64,000 bases of DNA from SFEL01 sp963640685 (GTDB taxonomy: Bacteria; Bacillota; Clostridia; Christensenellales; CAG-138): positions 62,001 to 126,000 of the forward strand of contig CAVIAA010000001.1 in NCBI GenBank assembly GCA_963640685.1, in the 5' to 3' direction. The notes under the pieces are model-generated. The model saw nothing but the letters and a program-made list of their open reading frames with translations, searched no databases and was not told the origin of the DNA. The position numbers were made by a program, and so were the translations under genes. Shown piece after piece: positions 16,463 to 24,472 of the stretch (the first letter of the stretch is position 1; each line of letters begins with the position of its first letter).

Positions 16463-17772
16463 TGGAAGACCTTGTCAAGAAGAACCAAAATAAATTCAGC
16501 ATCGGGCAATTCGTGCTGGATAATATCGTTACGATAATTTTCTGGGTGTTCATCGTGCTGGGCCTTGCGCTTGCAAAGAGCGTAACGTTCAACTGGTTCC
16601 TTACAGAGCTGAGCAACCGGTTCTACCGAAACGCGTTCCTCGTGCTTTCCCTGATAATCCCGGTAATCGCCGGCTTGGGGCTTAACTTCGGTATAGTCGT
16701 TGGCGCAATAGCGGGGCAGCTCGCCATTATACTGGTTCGCTACTACTACATAGGCGGCTTCGGCGGCTTCCTGCTCTGTATGTTCATCGCGCTGCCGATA
16801 GCGGTGCTCTTCGGCTGGCTTACCGGCACACTGTATAACAAGACCCGCGGTCAGGAAATGATAGCTTCGCTGATAGTGGGCTACTTCGGCACCGGCATAT
16901 ATATGTTCATAGTGCTGTTCCTTATCGGCGGCGTCATACCCGTTCAGCCGGATCACCCGATAATCCTTCCCGGCGGCGTAGGCATCCGTATGACGATAGA
17001 TATGGATACTATAAAATATGCGCTGGAGGGCATTTGGCAGGTACCGTTTGCCGTGTTTATGGCGGTGGCCTCAGGCCTCGTGCTGCTGTATCTCATATGG
17101 AGCCAGTTCCTTCGCAAGCTGAAGCCGGGTCAAACCCGTCTTAACAGCTTCAAGTTCTATCTGTACGCTGCGATAGCGGCAGTCATACTCGTCGTATTCG
17201 CTTATCAGGCGGCTACAAAAGGCAGGCTGAGCATGGTTCGCAAGGTGCCTATGGGTACCGTGCTGATGATAGTGCTGCTCGCTGCATTTACAAAGTGGAT
17301 AATGACCACCAAACTGGGTCAGGATTTCCGCGCCTGCGGCCAGAACCAGTATATTGCGGAGTCCAATGGCATAAACGTTGACCGCACCCGCATAATCGCC
17401 ACCATAATTTCGACCGTTCTGGCGGCATGGGGTCAGATAATCTACATTCAGAACATTGGCACCCTGAACGTATACACCGCACATAACCAGATCGGCCTCT
17501 TCTCGGTTGCGGCGATACTGGTCGGCGGTGCGTCGGTAAACAAGGCGACGGTATCTCAGGCCATAATGGGAACGCTGCTGTTCCACTCCATGTTCATACT
17601 AAGTCCCGAGATAGGCCAGGCCGTGTTCGGTCAGGCGATACTCGGCGAATACTTCCGTACCTTCATGGTATACGGCGTAATCGGCCTCTCCCTCGGCCTG
17701 TATGTCTGGAAGGCAAACAAGCAGAACAAGCTCACGCTTGAGCCGCGCGCTGTGGAAAATGCCAACAAGTAG
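16462..17772 (+). CDS. ABC importer permease 2 (BPD_transp_2 family)
   Basis: 436 residues, longer than permease 1 because of extra segments near residues 150-260. It has GLGLNFGIVVGAIAGQLAIILVRYYY at the N-terminal side and the coupling loop DFRACGQNQYIAESNGINVDRTRIIA near residue 290. Two unlike permeases plus a double-domain ATPase parallel the BMP-type nucleoside importers, but the binding protein here is DUF3798, so the substrate class should not be assumed. Confidence 0.92.
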   Translation: MEDLVKKNQNKFSIGQFVLDNIVTIIFWVFIVLGLALAKSVTFNWFLTELSNRFYRNAFLVLSLIIPVIAGLGLNFGIVVGAIAGQLAIILVRYYYIGGFGGFLLCMFIALPIAVLFGWLTGTLYNKTRGQEMIASLIVGYFGTGIYMFIVLFLIGGVIPVQPDHPIILPGGVGIRMTIDMDTIKYALEGIWQVPFAVFMAVASGLVLLYLIWSQFLRKLKPGQTRLNSFKFYLYAAIAAVILVVFAYQAATKGRLSMVRKVPMGTVLMIVLLAAFTKWIMTTKLGQDFRACGQNQYIAESNGINVDRTRIIATIISTVLAAWGQIIYIQNIGTLNVYTAHNQIGLFSVAAILVGGASVNKATVSQAIMGTLLFHSMFILSPEIGQAVFGQAILGEYFRTFMVYGVIGLSLGLYVWKANKQNKLTLEPRAVENANK

Positions 17773-17806
17773 ATAGACATAAAGCACATACAAAGAGTAT
17801 AATTAA

Positions 17807-17839
17807 AAGGGCTGTTCCCCGTGGCAGCCCTTATTTTTT
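17807..17839 (+). terminator. Terminator after the ABC permeases
   Basis: Stem AAGGGCTG (17807-17814) / CAGCCCTT (17825-17832), loop of 10, then ATTTTTT. Confidence 0.8.
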
Positions 17840-17862
17840 AAGAGTGAAAGGGAATATAAACC

Positions 17863-18957
17863 ATGAGAGCGGAATACATAAAGAAGCTTGCCAACATGAT
17901 GAAATACGACGCGATGCTCATATCCCCTTCCGAGGAGATGCGCTTTTTTGCCGGCTTTTCGCCCATGATGTGTGAGCGGTTTCAGGCGCTTTTCGTAAAA
18001 AAGAGCGGCGAGTGCTTTTACCTTTGCAATACCCTGTATGCAGATGAGATCGCCGAGGGGCTGAAGCACCAGTGCCCTGTCTACCATTGGCACGACAACG
18101 AGGGAATGGATAAAGCATATGAAATACTTAAAAAAGAAGGGCTTGCCGGAAAAACCGTTGGCGTAAACTCGACTGCGCAGGCATTTAATGTGCTGGATAT
18201 AGGCCGAAACTGCGGCATAAACTTCCTTAACGGCAAACCGCTGCTGGAGGAGGTACGCATAATCAAAACTCACGAGGAGCTTGAAAATATGCGGCTTTCT
18301 GCAAGGGTGGCCGACAGCGCATTTGAAAAGGCCTGCGCCATGATACGCCCGGGCATAACCGAGGGCGAGGTCCGTGACGTCATAGTGGGCACGATGGCGG
18401 CGCAGGGCGGCTGCAACTTCGATTGCATAGTTGCCTCCGGCCCAAACAGCGGCTACCCCCACTACAACAGCTTTGACAGGGTGATACAGGAGGGCGATTG
18501 CATCGTTTTGGATTGGGGCTGCGCCATAAACGAGATGATGTCCGACCTGAGCCGCACGGTTTTTGTCGGGAGCATTACGGACGAGCAGCGCAAAATATAC
18601 GAGCTCGTTGACCGCGCCCAGCTTGCAGCGCAGGCCGCAGCCGTTGAGGGCGCATATATACCCGATATAGATAAGAAGGCGCGGGAGGTGCTGGATGAGC
18701 AGGGCTATGCGCATACCTTGGTAAACCGCGTTGGTCACGGTATAGGCTACTCTGTTCATGAGGGGCCGTATATTAACCAGATAAACGACAGAAGACTGGA
18801 GCGCGGAATGTGCTTCTCAATTGAGCCGGGCGTATATCTGGGCGGCAGGTTCGGTATGCGCGTTGAGAACATCGTCTGCATAAACGAAAAAGGCGAGTCC
18901 GAGGTACTGAACAAGGCGGATAGGAGCCTTAGGATACTCGATTGGTACAAAAAATAG
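17863..18957 (+). CDS. M24 family metallopeptidase (Xaa-Pro aminopeptidase/dipeptidase-like)
   Basis: 364 residues. A creatinase-like N-terminal domain (to about 130) is followed by the pita-bread catalytic domain. All five metal ligands appear present: Asp near 217 in LDWGCAINEMMSDLSR and a second Asp about 11 residues on, His in GHGIGYSVHEGP near 292, Glu in SIEPGVYL near 320 and Glu in MRVENIV near 335. No signal peptide, so cytosolic; expected to remove N-terminal residues next to proline or cleave Xaa-Pro dipeptides. Lying directly behind the importer, it hints that the imported ligand is peptide-like. Confidence 0.92.
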   Translation: MRAEYIKKLANMMKYDAMLISPSEEMRFFAGFSPMMCERFQALFVKKSGECFYLCNTLYADEIAEGLKHQCPVYHWHDNEGMDKAYEILKKEGLAGKTVGVNSTAQAFNVLDIGRNCGINFLNGKPLLEEVRIIKTHEELENMRLSARVADSAFEKACAMIRPGITEGEVRDVIVGTMAAQGGCNFDCIVASGPNSGYPHYNSFDRVIQEGDCIVLDWGCAINEMMSDLSRTVFVGSITDEQRKIYELVDRAQLAAQAAAVEGAYIPDIDKKAREVLDEQGYAHTLVNRVGHGIGYSVHEGPYINQINDRRLERGMCFSIEPGVYLGGRFGMRVENIVCINEKGESEVLNKADRSLRILDWYKK

Positions 18958-18986
18958 GCTAAAGACAGGAAGCAAGGAGAATAGAA

Positions 18987-20168
18987 ATGATATACCGCAA
19001 TTTTAAGGGCGAAGAACTGTCCGCGCTGGGTTTGGGAACTATGCGCTTGGCGACGATGAACGGCAAAAGCGAGGATATTGACGAGGCCAAAACACGGGAA
19101 ATGGTGGCGTATGCAATGCAGAACGGCATCAATTATTACGATACCGCTTGGATGTATCACGGTGGAAATTCCGAAACGGTGATAGGCCGGGTGCTTTCGG
19201 ATTATCCGAGAGAGAAATTCAACCTTGCGACAAAGTTTCCGGGAAATATAAAGGAAAACATAACCAAGGTTGAGGAAATATTCCAAAGACAGCTGGAAAA
19301 GTGCCAGGTGAATTACTTTGACTTTTATCTGTTCCACAACGTATGCGAGGTCGATGTCGATGATTACATGAATCCCAAATACGGCATTATGGATCACCTG
19401 CTCAAGCAAAAACAGGCGGGGCGGATACGCCACCTCGGCTTTTCTGCTCACGGGCGAGTAGATGTAATGCGCCGCTTCCTCGATGCATATGCGAGTGAGC
19501 TTGAGTTCTGCCAAATTCAGCTGAACTATTTGGATTACAAATTCCAGCACGCAAAGGAAAAGGTCGCGCTGATAAGCGAATACGGTCTGCCGGTTTGGGT
19601 AATGGAGCCGCTCAGGGGCGGAAAGCTGGCAAGGCCGAACGAGAAATATATGGCGGAGCTTAAGACGCTGCGGCCGGAGGAGAGCGCGGCGGGCTGGGGC
19701 TTCAGGTTCCTGCAGAGCCTGCCCGAGGTGACTATAGTGCTTTCCGGAATGTCCGATATGCAGCAGCTTAGAGACAACATAAGCACCTTTGCGGAGGATA
19801 AGCCGCTTGGCGACGGCGAGATGAGGGCACTGTTGGGTGCGGCAGATAAAATGATAGAGGAGATAGCCCTGCCCTGCACCGGCTGCCGCTACTGCACGGC
19901 GAAGTGCCCGAAGGGGTTGGATATACCGATGCTTATTGAGCACTACAACGAGCATGTTTATTCCGAGGGCGGGCTCAGAGCGCCGCTTTGGCTCGCGTCG
20001 CTGCCCGAAAGCAAACAGCCCTCTCAGTGCATCGGCTGCAGAAGCTGCGAGGCGGTGTGCCCGCAGGAGATAAAAATATCCGAGGTAATGAAGGACTTTG
20101 TGGAAAGACTGAAAACGGTGCGCGACGGAGCTGCATATGGCGTAAGGCCGCAGACAAGCTCCCGGTAA
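18987..20168 (+). CDS. Second aldo/keto reductase with C-terminal 4Fe-4S domain
   Basis: 393 residues, same architecture as the gene at 3991. Barrel motifs are DTAWMYHGGNSE, ATKFPGN and LFHNVCEVD; the last has His in the catalytic position. Cysteine clusters are CTGCRYCTAKCP and CIGCRSCEAVCP. The ATG is preceded by AAGGAG. The tail after the last cluster (about 25 residues) is longer than in the first copy. The stop shares a base with the next start (TAATG). Paralogue or separately acquired homologue; role in anaerobic redox metabolism inferred. Confidence 0.9.
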   Translation: MIYRNFKGEELSALGLGTMRLATMNGKSEDIDEAKTREMVAYAMQNGINYYDTAWMYHGGNSETVIGRVLSDYPREKFNLATKFPGNIKENITKVEEIFQRQLEKCQVNYFDFYLFHNVCEVDVDDYMNPKYGIMDHLLKQKQAGRIRHLGFSAHGRVDVMRRFLDAYASELEFCQIQLNYLDYKFQHAKEKVALISEYGLPVWVMEPLRGGKLARPNEKYMAELKTLRPEESAAGWGFRFLQSLPEVTIVLSGMSDMQQLRDNISTFAEDKPLGDGEMRALLGAADKMIEEIALPCTGCRYCTAKCPKGLDIPMLIEHYNEHVYSEGGLRAPLWLASLPESKQPSQCIGCRSCEAVCPQEIKISEVMKDFVERLKTVRDGAAYGVRPQTSSR

Positions 20169-20740
20169 TGGCGGCGGAAATAAGAAGCGTAACCATAGGT
20201 GATAGACGGGTCGAGTATGAGCTGCACCGCAAAAAGGTGAAGAACCTCAACCTCCGTATACGCGCTGACGGCTCGGTATACGTTTCCGCAAGCCCAAGGG
20301 TGAGCATAGGTGCGATAGAGCGCTTTATGCAGAGCAAGGCGGGGCTTATACTTTCTGCCGTGGACAGGGCGATGGCAAATGCCGACACCTTGCAGGAGTG
20401 CACTGAGGAGAAATGCAGGACGGCGCTTTCGGCATCACTTGAGAGAGTGTATCCGCTTATACGGCCATATGGGGTAAAAATGCCGGAGCTTAGGCTGAGG
20501 AGCATGACCTCCCGCTGGGGAAGCTGCTCCTATACCGCCGGGCGCATAACGCTCAACAAGAGGCTCGCTGCATATCCCAAGGAGGCCGTTGACATGGTGA
20601 CGCTGCATGAGCTGTGCCACTTTATGCATCCGAATCACTCGAAGGAATTTTATGCGCTGATGACGGAGTTAATGCCGGACTGGAAGCAGCGCAAATTGCT
20701 GCTGAGTGAGAAACAAGGAACAGGAAAAATCACGGAATGA
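20168..20740 (+). CDS. YgjP-like (SprT/DUF45) zinc metallopeptidase-domain protein
   Basis: 190 residues; the ATG at 20168 overlaps the previous stop. An N-terminal beta region carries the family pattern KVKNLNLRIRADGSVYVSASP. The C-terminal half carries MTSRWGSCSYTAGRITLNKRL and the zinc motif HELCHFMHPNHSKEFYALM (HExxH plus a third His). These proteins are often called M48-family or YgjP-like; cellular substrates are not known. In a coupled string with the neighbours on both sides. Confidence 0.9.
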   Translation: MAAEIRSVTIGDRRVEYELHRKKVKNLNLRIRADGSVYVSASPRVSIGAIERFMQSKAGLILSAVDRAMANADTLQECTEEKCRTALSASLERVYPLIRPYGVKMPELRLRSMTSRWGSCSYTAGRITLNKRLAAYPKEAVDMVTLHELCHFMHPNHSKEFYALMTELMPDWKQRKLLLSEKQGTGKITE

Positions 20741-21222
20741 ATATAAACGAAAAAACAAGAAAACTGGCTTACGCCGCCGCAACGGCGGCGTTGTATGTCG
20801 TGCTGACTCTTATTTCGGCTGCGGTTGGGCTTTCAAGCGGGGTAATACAGTTTAGGATATCGGAGATGCTGACGGTGCTGCCGGTATTCACTGGCGCGGC
20901 CGTTCCGGGTCTGTTCATAGGCTGTGTTATTGCAAACCTCGTAACAGGTGCGCTGCCCTGGGATGTAGCTGCAGGGTCGCTGGCAACGCTTATAGGAGCC
21001 TGCCTTACATATGCATTCCGCTCAAAGCCCAAGCTGGCGACGCTGTTTCCGGTGCTATCAAATGGTGTAATAGTACCGTTCGTGCTCATGCAGGTGTATA
21101 AATTCCCGGGAAGCTACTGCTATTTCTTCGCAACCGTTACCGTGGGCGAGGCGGTCTGCTGCTGCGGCCTCGGCTATCTGCTCTACCGGCAGCTATTAAA
21201 TAGAGGCATTTTCAGGAGATAA
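20737..21222 (+). CDS. queT: QueT family transporter (queuosine precursor)
   Basis: 161 residues, about five membrane helices. Motifs AALYVVLTLISAAVGLSSGVIQFRISE near the N terminus and FIGCVIANLVTGALPWDVAAGSLATLIGA fit the QueT family, energy-coupling-factor S components for queuosine precursors. QueT genes are often preceded by a preQ1 riboswitch. None is possible here, because the start overlaps the upstream stop (ATGA) and the gene is translationally coupled to the peptidase. Confidence 0.87.
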   Translation: MNINEKTRKLAYAAATAALYVVLTLISAAVGLSSGVIQFRISEMLTVLPVFTGAAVPGLFIGCVIANLVTGALPWDVAAGSLATLIGACLTYAFRSKPKLATLFPVLSNGVIVPFVLMQVYKFPGSYCYFFATVTVGEAVCCCGLGYLLYRQLLNRGIFRR

Positions 21223-21266
21223 AATACTTCTAAAATTTGAACAATTGGTAAATTGCTTTGCCTTTG

Positions 21267-21295
21267 TTGAAAATGCAGCGGCTGCGGGGTATAAT
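21267..21295 (+). promoter_or_regulatory. Sigma-A promoter of degV
   Basis: TTGAAA (21267-21272), 17-bp spacer, TATAAT (21290-21295), 42 bp before the ATG. Confidence 0.8.
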
Positions 21296-21336
21296 GTTAC
21301 CGTTAAAAAGAGTAACACAGGGAGGAACATGGCTGA

Positions 21337-22212
21337 ATGAACAAGGAATATGTAATAATGACGGATTCTTCCTGCGACCTGCCGCAGGAGCTGGCAGATC
21401 AGCTTGGCCTCGAGGTGCTGCCTCTTGAGGTCATGGCGGACGGAAAAAACTACCGCAACTGGCTGGACGGCCGGGAAATAGACTTTAAGGAGTTTTACAG
21501 GCTGGCAAGGGATGGCAAGGATCTTAAGACCTCTGCCGTTAATACCGCCGCCTTTGAGGAAGCGATGGAAAAGCTGCTGAGCGAGGGCAAGGACGTTCTT
21601 TATCTGGGCTTCTCGTCAGGGCTCAGCACCACTTATAATTCCGGCGAAACGGCGGCGCGCGAGCTTCGCGAAAAGTATCCGGAAAGAAAGATATATACCG
21701 TCGATACGCTGGCGGCATCGCTTGGCGAGGGAATGATTGTGTACTACGCGGCGAAGAAAAAGCTGGCGGGCGCAACGATAGAAGAGGTTCGCGACTTTGT
21801 TGAGCAGGAAAAGCTGCATATGTGCCACTGGTTCACGGTGGACGACCTGAACTACCTAAAGCGCGGCGGAAGGATATCTGCAGCGACGGCCGCCGTCGGC
21901 ACAATGCTCAGCATAAAGCCGGTCATGCACACAGATAACGAGGGACATCTCGTCGCCGTGGGCAAGGCGAGGGGGAGGAAGGCATCTCTGAAGGCTCTGG
22001 TGGACAGCATGGAAACCACTATGCTGCCCGAGCGCAACGAGACGGTGTTCATAAGCCACGGCGACAGCCTGGAGGACGCGGAGTACGTTGCAAGCCTTGT
22101 GCGTGAGCGCACCGGCGTTCAGGATGTGGTAATCAACTACGTCGGCCCGGTAATAGGCGCCCACTCCGGCCCGGGCACGATAGCCTTGTTCTTCTGGGGT
22201 ACCGAAAGATAG
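21337..22212 (+). CDS. DegV family fatty-acid-binding protein
   Basis: 291 residues, full length. N-terminal IMTDSSCDLPQELADQLGLEVLPL and the fatty-acid carboxylate site LGFSSGLSTTYNS near residue 95 define the family; GLVxYYAA-like (EGMIVYYAAKKKLAG) and YLKRGGRIS follow. DegV/FakB proteins bind fatty acids and can present them to FakA kinase. No fakA lies in the window, and the specific lipid role here is inferred. Monocistronic: consensus promoter before, terminator after. Confidence 0.92.
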   Translation: MNKEYVIMTDSSCDLPQELADQLGLEVLPLEVMADGKNYRNWLDGREIDFKEFYRLARDGKDLKTSAVNTAAFEEAMEKLLSEGKDVLYLGFSSGLSTTYNSGETAARELREKYPERKIYTVDTLAASLGEGMIVYYAAKKKLAGATIEEVRDFVEQEKLHMCHWFTVDDLNYLKRGGRISAATAAVGTMLSIKPVMHTDNEGHLVAVGKARGRKASLKALVDSMETTMLPERNETVFISHGDSLEDAEYVASLVRERTGVQDVVINYVGPVIGAHSGPGTIALFFWGTER

Positions 22213-22237
22213 ACAACAGCAAACAGAGACGATTCTG

Positions 22238-22266
22238 AGGCAGGCCGCGGGCACGGTCTGCCTTTT
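22238..22266 (+). terminator. Terminator after degV
   Basis: 10-bp stem AGGCAGGCCG / CGGTCTGCCT with one G-U pair, 6-nt loop, then TTT. Confidence 0.75.
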
Positions 22267-22309
22267 GCCTTTTCTGCACGATTTATTGCATTAAATACAC
22301 AATGATTCA

Positions 22310-22338
22310 TTGCAAAAGGCGATGTTGTATGCTATTAT
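22310..22338 (+). promoter_or_regulatory. Promoter of tig
   Basis: TTGCAA (22310-22315), 17-bp spacer, TATTAT (22333-22338); the transcript would have a short leader before the AGGAGG-like site. Confidence 0.7.
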
Positions 22339-22400
22339 ATGCTAATGGCGGTATGTCCGCAAAATGATACAAACATATATGTAGTTTCGGAGGTTTATAC

Positions 22401-23771
22401 ATGGCAACTTTGGAAAAGCTCGAAGGCAGCAAGGTAAAGCTAACTATCGAGGTACCCGCGGATAAGTTTGAGGAGGCTGTTGAAACGGCGTATCGTACCA
22501 AGGGCAAGAGGTTCAACGTTCCCGGCTTCCGCAAGGGACATGCTCCCCGCAAGATGATCGAGAACACCTACGGCCCGCTGGCTTTCTTTGATGATGCGTT
22601 CGATATCGTTTATCCCGATGTATATCAGGCTGCGATAAAGGAGCATGACGTTGAGGTTATAGACCGGCCAGACATTTCCATCGTTGACCTGCCTCTTGAC
22701 GGCAAGGATCTGGTGTTTACCGCCGAGGTCGCGGTGCGCCCGGAGGTCACACTTGGCCAGTATAAGGGTATAGAAATAGAAAAGCACGAGTATAATGTTA
22801 CGGACGAAGACGTGGATGCCGAAATAGAGCGCGAGCGCGAGAAAGTAGCCCGCATGGTAGACGTTGACCGCCCGGTTGAAAACGGCGATACCGTAAACCT
22901 CGATTATGAGGGCAGCGTGTCCGGCATCAAATTTGAGGGCGGCTCTGCACAGGGGCAGACCCTTGAAATAGGCTCCCATACCTTCATTGACGGCTTTGAG
23001 GAGCAGATGATAGGCATGAAGGTCGGCGAGGAGCGCGATCTTCAGGTGAAGTTCCCCGAGAAATACCACAGCGAGGCTCTTGCCGGCGCTGATGCGACCT
23101 TCCATGTTAAGGTAAACAGCATACAGAAAAAAGAGCTTCCGGAGCTGGACGATGAGTTCGCAAAGGACGTATCCGAGTTCGATACGCTTGACGAGCTGAA
23201 GGCTGAAAAGCGCAGGGAGCTTGAGGAGCAGGCGGCGAAGAACGCCAAGATCGAAAAGGAAAACGCGGTGGTTGCAAAGGCAGTAGACAACGCCGAGGTA
23301 GTTATACCCGACGTCATGGTGGAGCGCCAGATAGATGCCATACTGAACGACATCCGCTATCGCCTCAGCATACAGGGCATCAGCCTTGAGGACTACATGA
23401 AGTATGCAAACACCGATATCGAATCCTTCCGTAAGGAGAGCCGCGCTGACGCCGCGCGCAGGGTAAAGAGCCAGCTCGTAATAGATGCTATCACCAAGGC
23501 AGAGAAAATCGCTGCTACCGTTGAGGAAGTAGCTGCCAAGGTAGATGAATACTGCGCCCAGTTTGGCGACAAGGCCGAGGACTTCAAGAAGGGACTTTCG
23601 GAGGACGACAAGAAGTTCTTCGAGGATCAGATAATCGTCGATAAGGTGCTGGCCGCGATGACAGACTCTGCCGTTGAGGTTGAAAAAGAAGAAAAGACCG
23701 AGAAGACCGAAAAGCCCAAGAAGACCACAGCCAAGAAGACTGAAAAGAAAGAAGAAAAGGAAGCGGAATAA
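22401..23771 (+). CDS. tig: Trigger factor (ribosome-associated chaperone, peptidyl-prolyl isomerase)
   Basis: 456 residues. The N-terminal ribosome-docking domain contains GFRKGHAPRKMIE near residue 43, the signature that contacts ribosomal protein L23. The FKBP-like isomerase domain is about 155-240 (GDTVNLDYEGSVSGIKFEGG), followed by the helical C-terminal chaperone domain to about 425. The last 30 or so residues are an unusual low-complexity Lys/Glu/Thr tail (EKTEKPKKTTAKKTEKKEEK). Own promoter; clpP and clpX follow, giving a tig-clp quality-control block. Confidence 0.96.
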   Translation: MATLEKLEGSKVKLTIEVPADKFEEAVETAYRTKGKRFNVPGFRKGHAPRKMIENTYGPLAFFDDAFDIVYPDVYQAAIKEHDVEVIDRPDISIVDLPLDGKDLVFTAEVAVRPEVTLGQYKGIEIEKHEYNVTDEDVDAEIEREREKVARMVDVDRPVENGDTVNLDYEGSVSGIKFEGGSAQGQTLEIGSHTFIDGFEEQMIGMKVGEERDLQVKFPEKYHSEALAGADATFHVKVNSIQKKELPELDDEFAKDVSEFDTLDELKAEKRRELEEQAAKNAKIEKENAVVAKAVDNAEVVIPDVMVERQIDAILNDIRYRLSIQGISLEDYMKYANTDIESFRKESRADAARRVKSQLVIDAITKAEKIAATVEEVAAKVDEYCAQFGDKAEDFKKGLSEDDKKFFEDQIIVDKVLAAMTDSAVEVEKEEKTEKTEKPKKTTAKKTEKKEEKEAE

Positions 23772-23804
23772 CCCCGGAGCCTTTCCGATAACTACATTAA
23801 GTCA

Positions 23805-23834
23805 GCTTCGCCGCACATTGCCGTGCGGCGAGGC
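23805..23834 (+). terminator. Hairpin between tig and clpP
   Basis: 12-bp stem GCTTCGCCGCAC / GTGCGGCGAGGC with one T-G pair and loop ATTGCC; only a weak T tract follows. Probably partial termination or an mRNA-stability element. Confidence 0.55.
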
Positions 23835-23884
23835 ATTTGTGATAAGAAGCAGTAATTTGTTCAAAAATAAAGGAGATGAACACT

Positions 23885-24469
23885 ATGAATCTTATACCTA
23901 TGGTAGTAGAGCAGTCCAACAAGGGCGAGCGTTCCTACGATATATATTCCCGCCTGCTGAAGGATCGTATAGTGTTCCTTGGCGGCGAGGTTGACGACGA
24001 CACCGCCAACCTTATCGTGGCTCAGCTCCTCTTTCTTGAGGCGGACGATCCAGATAAGGACATAAGCCTGTATATAAACAGCCCCGGCGGCTCGGTAACT
24101 GCGGGCATGGCGATATATGATACCATGCAGTACATCAAGTGTGATGTATCCACCATATGCATAGGCATGGCGGCAAGCATGGGCGCCTTCCTTCTTACGG
24201 CGGGCGCAAAGGGCAAGCGCAGGGCGCTGCCCAACAGCGAGATAATGATACACCAGCCTCTCGGCGGGGCGCGCGGTCAGGCGACCGATGTTGCGATACA
24301 GGCTGAGCAGCTGGTAAAGATAAAGAAAAAACTGAACGGGATACTTTCTGCACGCACCGGTCAGCCTATTGAAAAGGTTCAGGCGGATACCGAGCGCGAC
24401 AACTATATGGATGCCGAAGCGGCGCTGGCCTACGGACTGATAGACGAGATAATTCCGCCCAGGAGGTAA
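23885..24469 (+). CDS. clpP: ATP-dependent Clp protease proteolytic subunit
   Basis: 194 residues. The ATG at 23885 is chosen because AAAGGAG lies 9 bp upstream; an in-frame ATG at 23876 abuts that site. Serine-protease triad: Ser in GMAASMGAF, His in IMIHQPLGG, Asp in DTERDNYM. Forms the tetradecameric chamber fed by ClpX, whose gene starts 3 bp later. Length is standard. Confidence 0.97.
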   Translation: MNLIPMVVEQSNKGERSYDIYSRLLKDRIVFLGGEVDDDTANLIVAQLLFLEADDPDKDISLYINSPGGSVTAGMAIYDTMQYIKCDVSTICIGMAASMGAFLLTAGAKGKRRALPNSEIMIHQPLGGARGQATDVAIQAEQLVKIKKKLNGILSARTGQPIEKVQADTERDNYMDAEAALAYGLIDEIIPPRR

Positions 24470-24472
24470 TTG

